Shown one piece after another: positions 5,737 through 5,789 of a stretch of DNA of 5,789 nt (the stretch's first letter is position 1; each line of letters begins with the position of its first letter). A model generated the notes under the pieces. It was not told the DNA's origin, ran no database searches, and saw only the letters and a list, made by a program, of their open reading frames with translations. The position numbers and the translations under genes are program-made. The stretch comes from an uncultured Bacilli bacterium (GTDB taxonomy: Bacteria > Bacillota_I > Bacilli_A > RF39 > UBA660): assembly GCA_944327425.1 (NCBI GenBank), contig CALVHJ010000081.1:1-5789 (forward strand). Reading direction: 5' to 3'.

Positions 5737-5789
5737 TTAGTTTAAAGCGTCTTTTAGTTTGCTTCCAGCTTTGAATGAAGCAACAGTCT
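5737..5789 (-). CDS. hup: HU-family DNA-binding protein, C-terminal fragment at window edge
   Basis: Only the last 16 codons and the TAA stop (5739-5737) are in the window; the gene continues past the right edge. The minus-strand translation TVASFKAGSKLKDALN closely follows the C-terminal signature of bacterial HU (pattern F-K-x-G-x-x-L-K-D-A-[VL]), where the final strand and helix close the dimer fold. HU is a small (about 90 aa) nucleoid protein that binds and bends DNA without strong sequence preference. The gene converges on the small membrane protein gene and probably uses the shared terminator at 5695-5725. Identification rests on a short but distinctive tail; a related IHF-like member cannot be excluded. 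Confidence 0.85.
   Translation of the reverse strand, partial: TVASFKAGSKLKDALN

Overview
The window is strongly AT-rich (roughly 30% G+C by eye) and reads as chromosomal DNA of a low-GC Gram-positive or Mollicutes-related bacterium, perhaps a gut Erysipelotrichia/RF39-type Bacilli or a clostridium. The pointers are the extreme AT codon choice, strong AGGAGG-type ribosome binding sites, a TTG start, intrinsic terminators with U-tracts, and a heterodimeric ABC exporter of Firmicutes type. Trp is encoded by TGG and the long frames contain no in-frame TGA, so the standard bacterial code fits. The exact taxon is an inference.

Left part (1-1004, minus strand): the first 334 codons of an AAA_14/DUF4143-family ATPase gene that runs off the left edge. 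Its upstream region (about 1023-1158) has a promoter and, directly behind the -35 box, three direct repeats in exact 33-bp register. The gap from 1005 to 1185 therefore holds a promoter, a repeat array and the terminator of the next operon, but no gene.

Centre (1159-5263, minus strand): a two-gene operon for a heterodimeric ABC exporter. The first gene (TTG start at 5195, 734 aa) encodes the subunit with the degenerate ATPase site and a large extracytoplasmic insertion. The second (601 aa) encodes the catalytically competent subunit and is joined to the first by a 1-nt stop/start overlap (TAATG). The operon begins at a near-consensus promoter carrying two related dyad-symmetric operator candidates, one between -35 and -10 and one over the transcription start. 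It ends in an intrinsic terminator whose stem begins in the stop codon.

Right part (5264-5789): a divergent promoter region leads to a small, unrecognised two-helix membrane protein (106 aa, plus strand), with a perfect 20-bp inverted repeat in its leader. It converges on the last 16 codons of an HU-type DNA-binding protein gene on the minus strand, and the two share one apparently bidirectional terminator.

The two ABC subunits would form one exporter. Nothing in the sequence ties the ATPase, the small membrane protein or HU to it functionally. The most unusual structures are the 33-bp repeat array in front of the ATPase gene and the paired operators on the exporter promoter.
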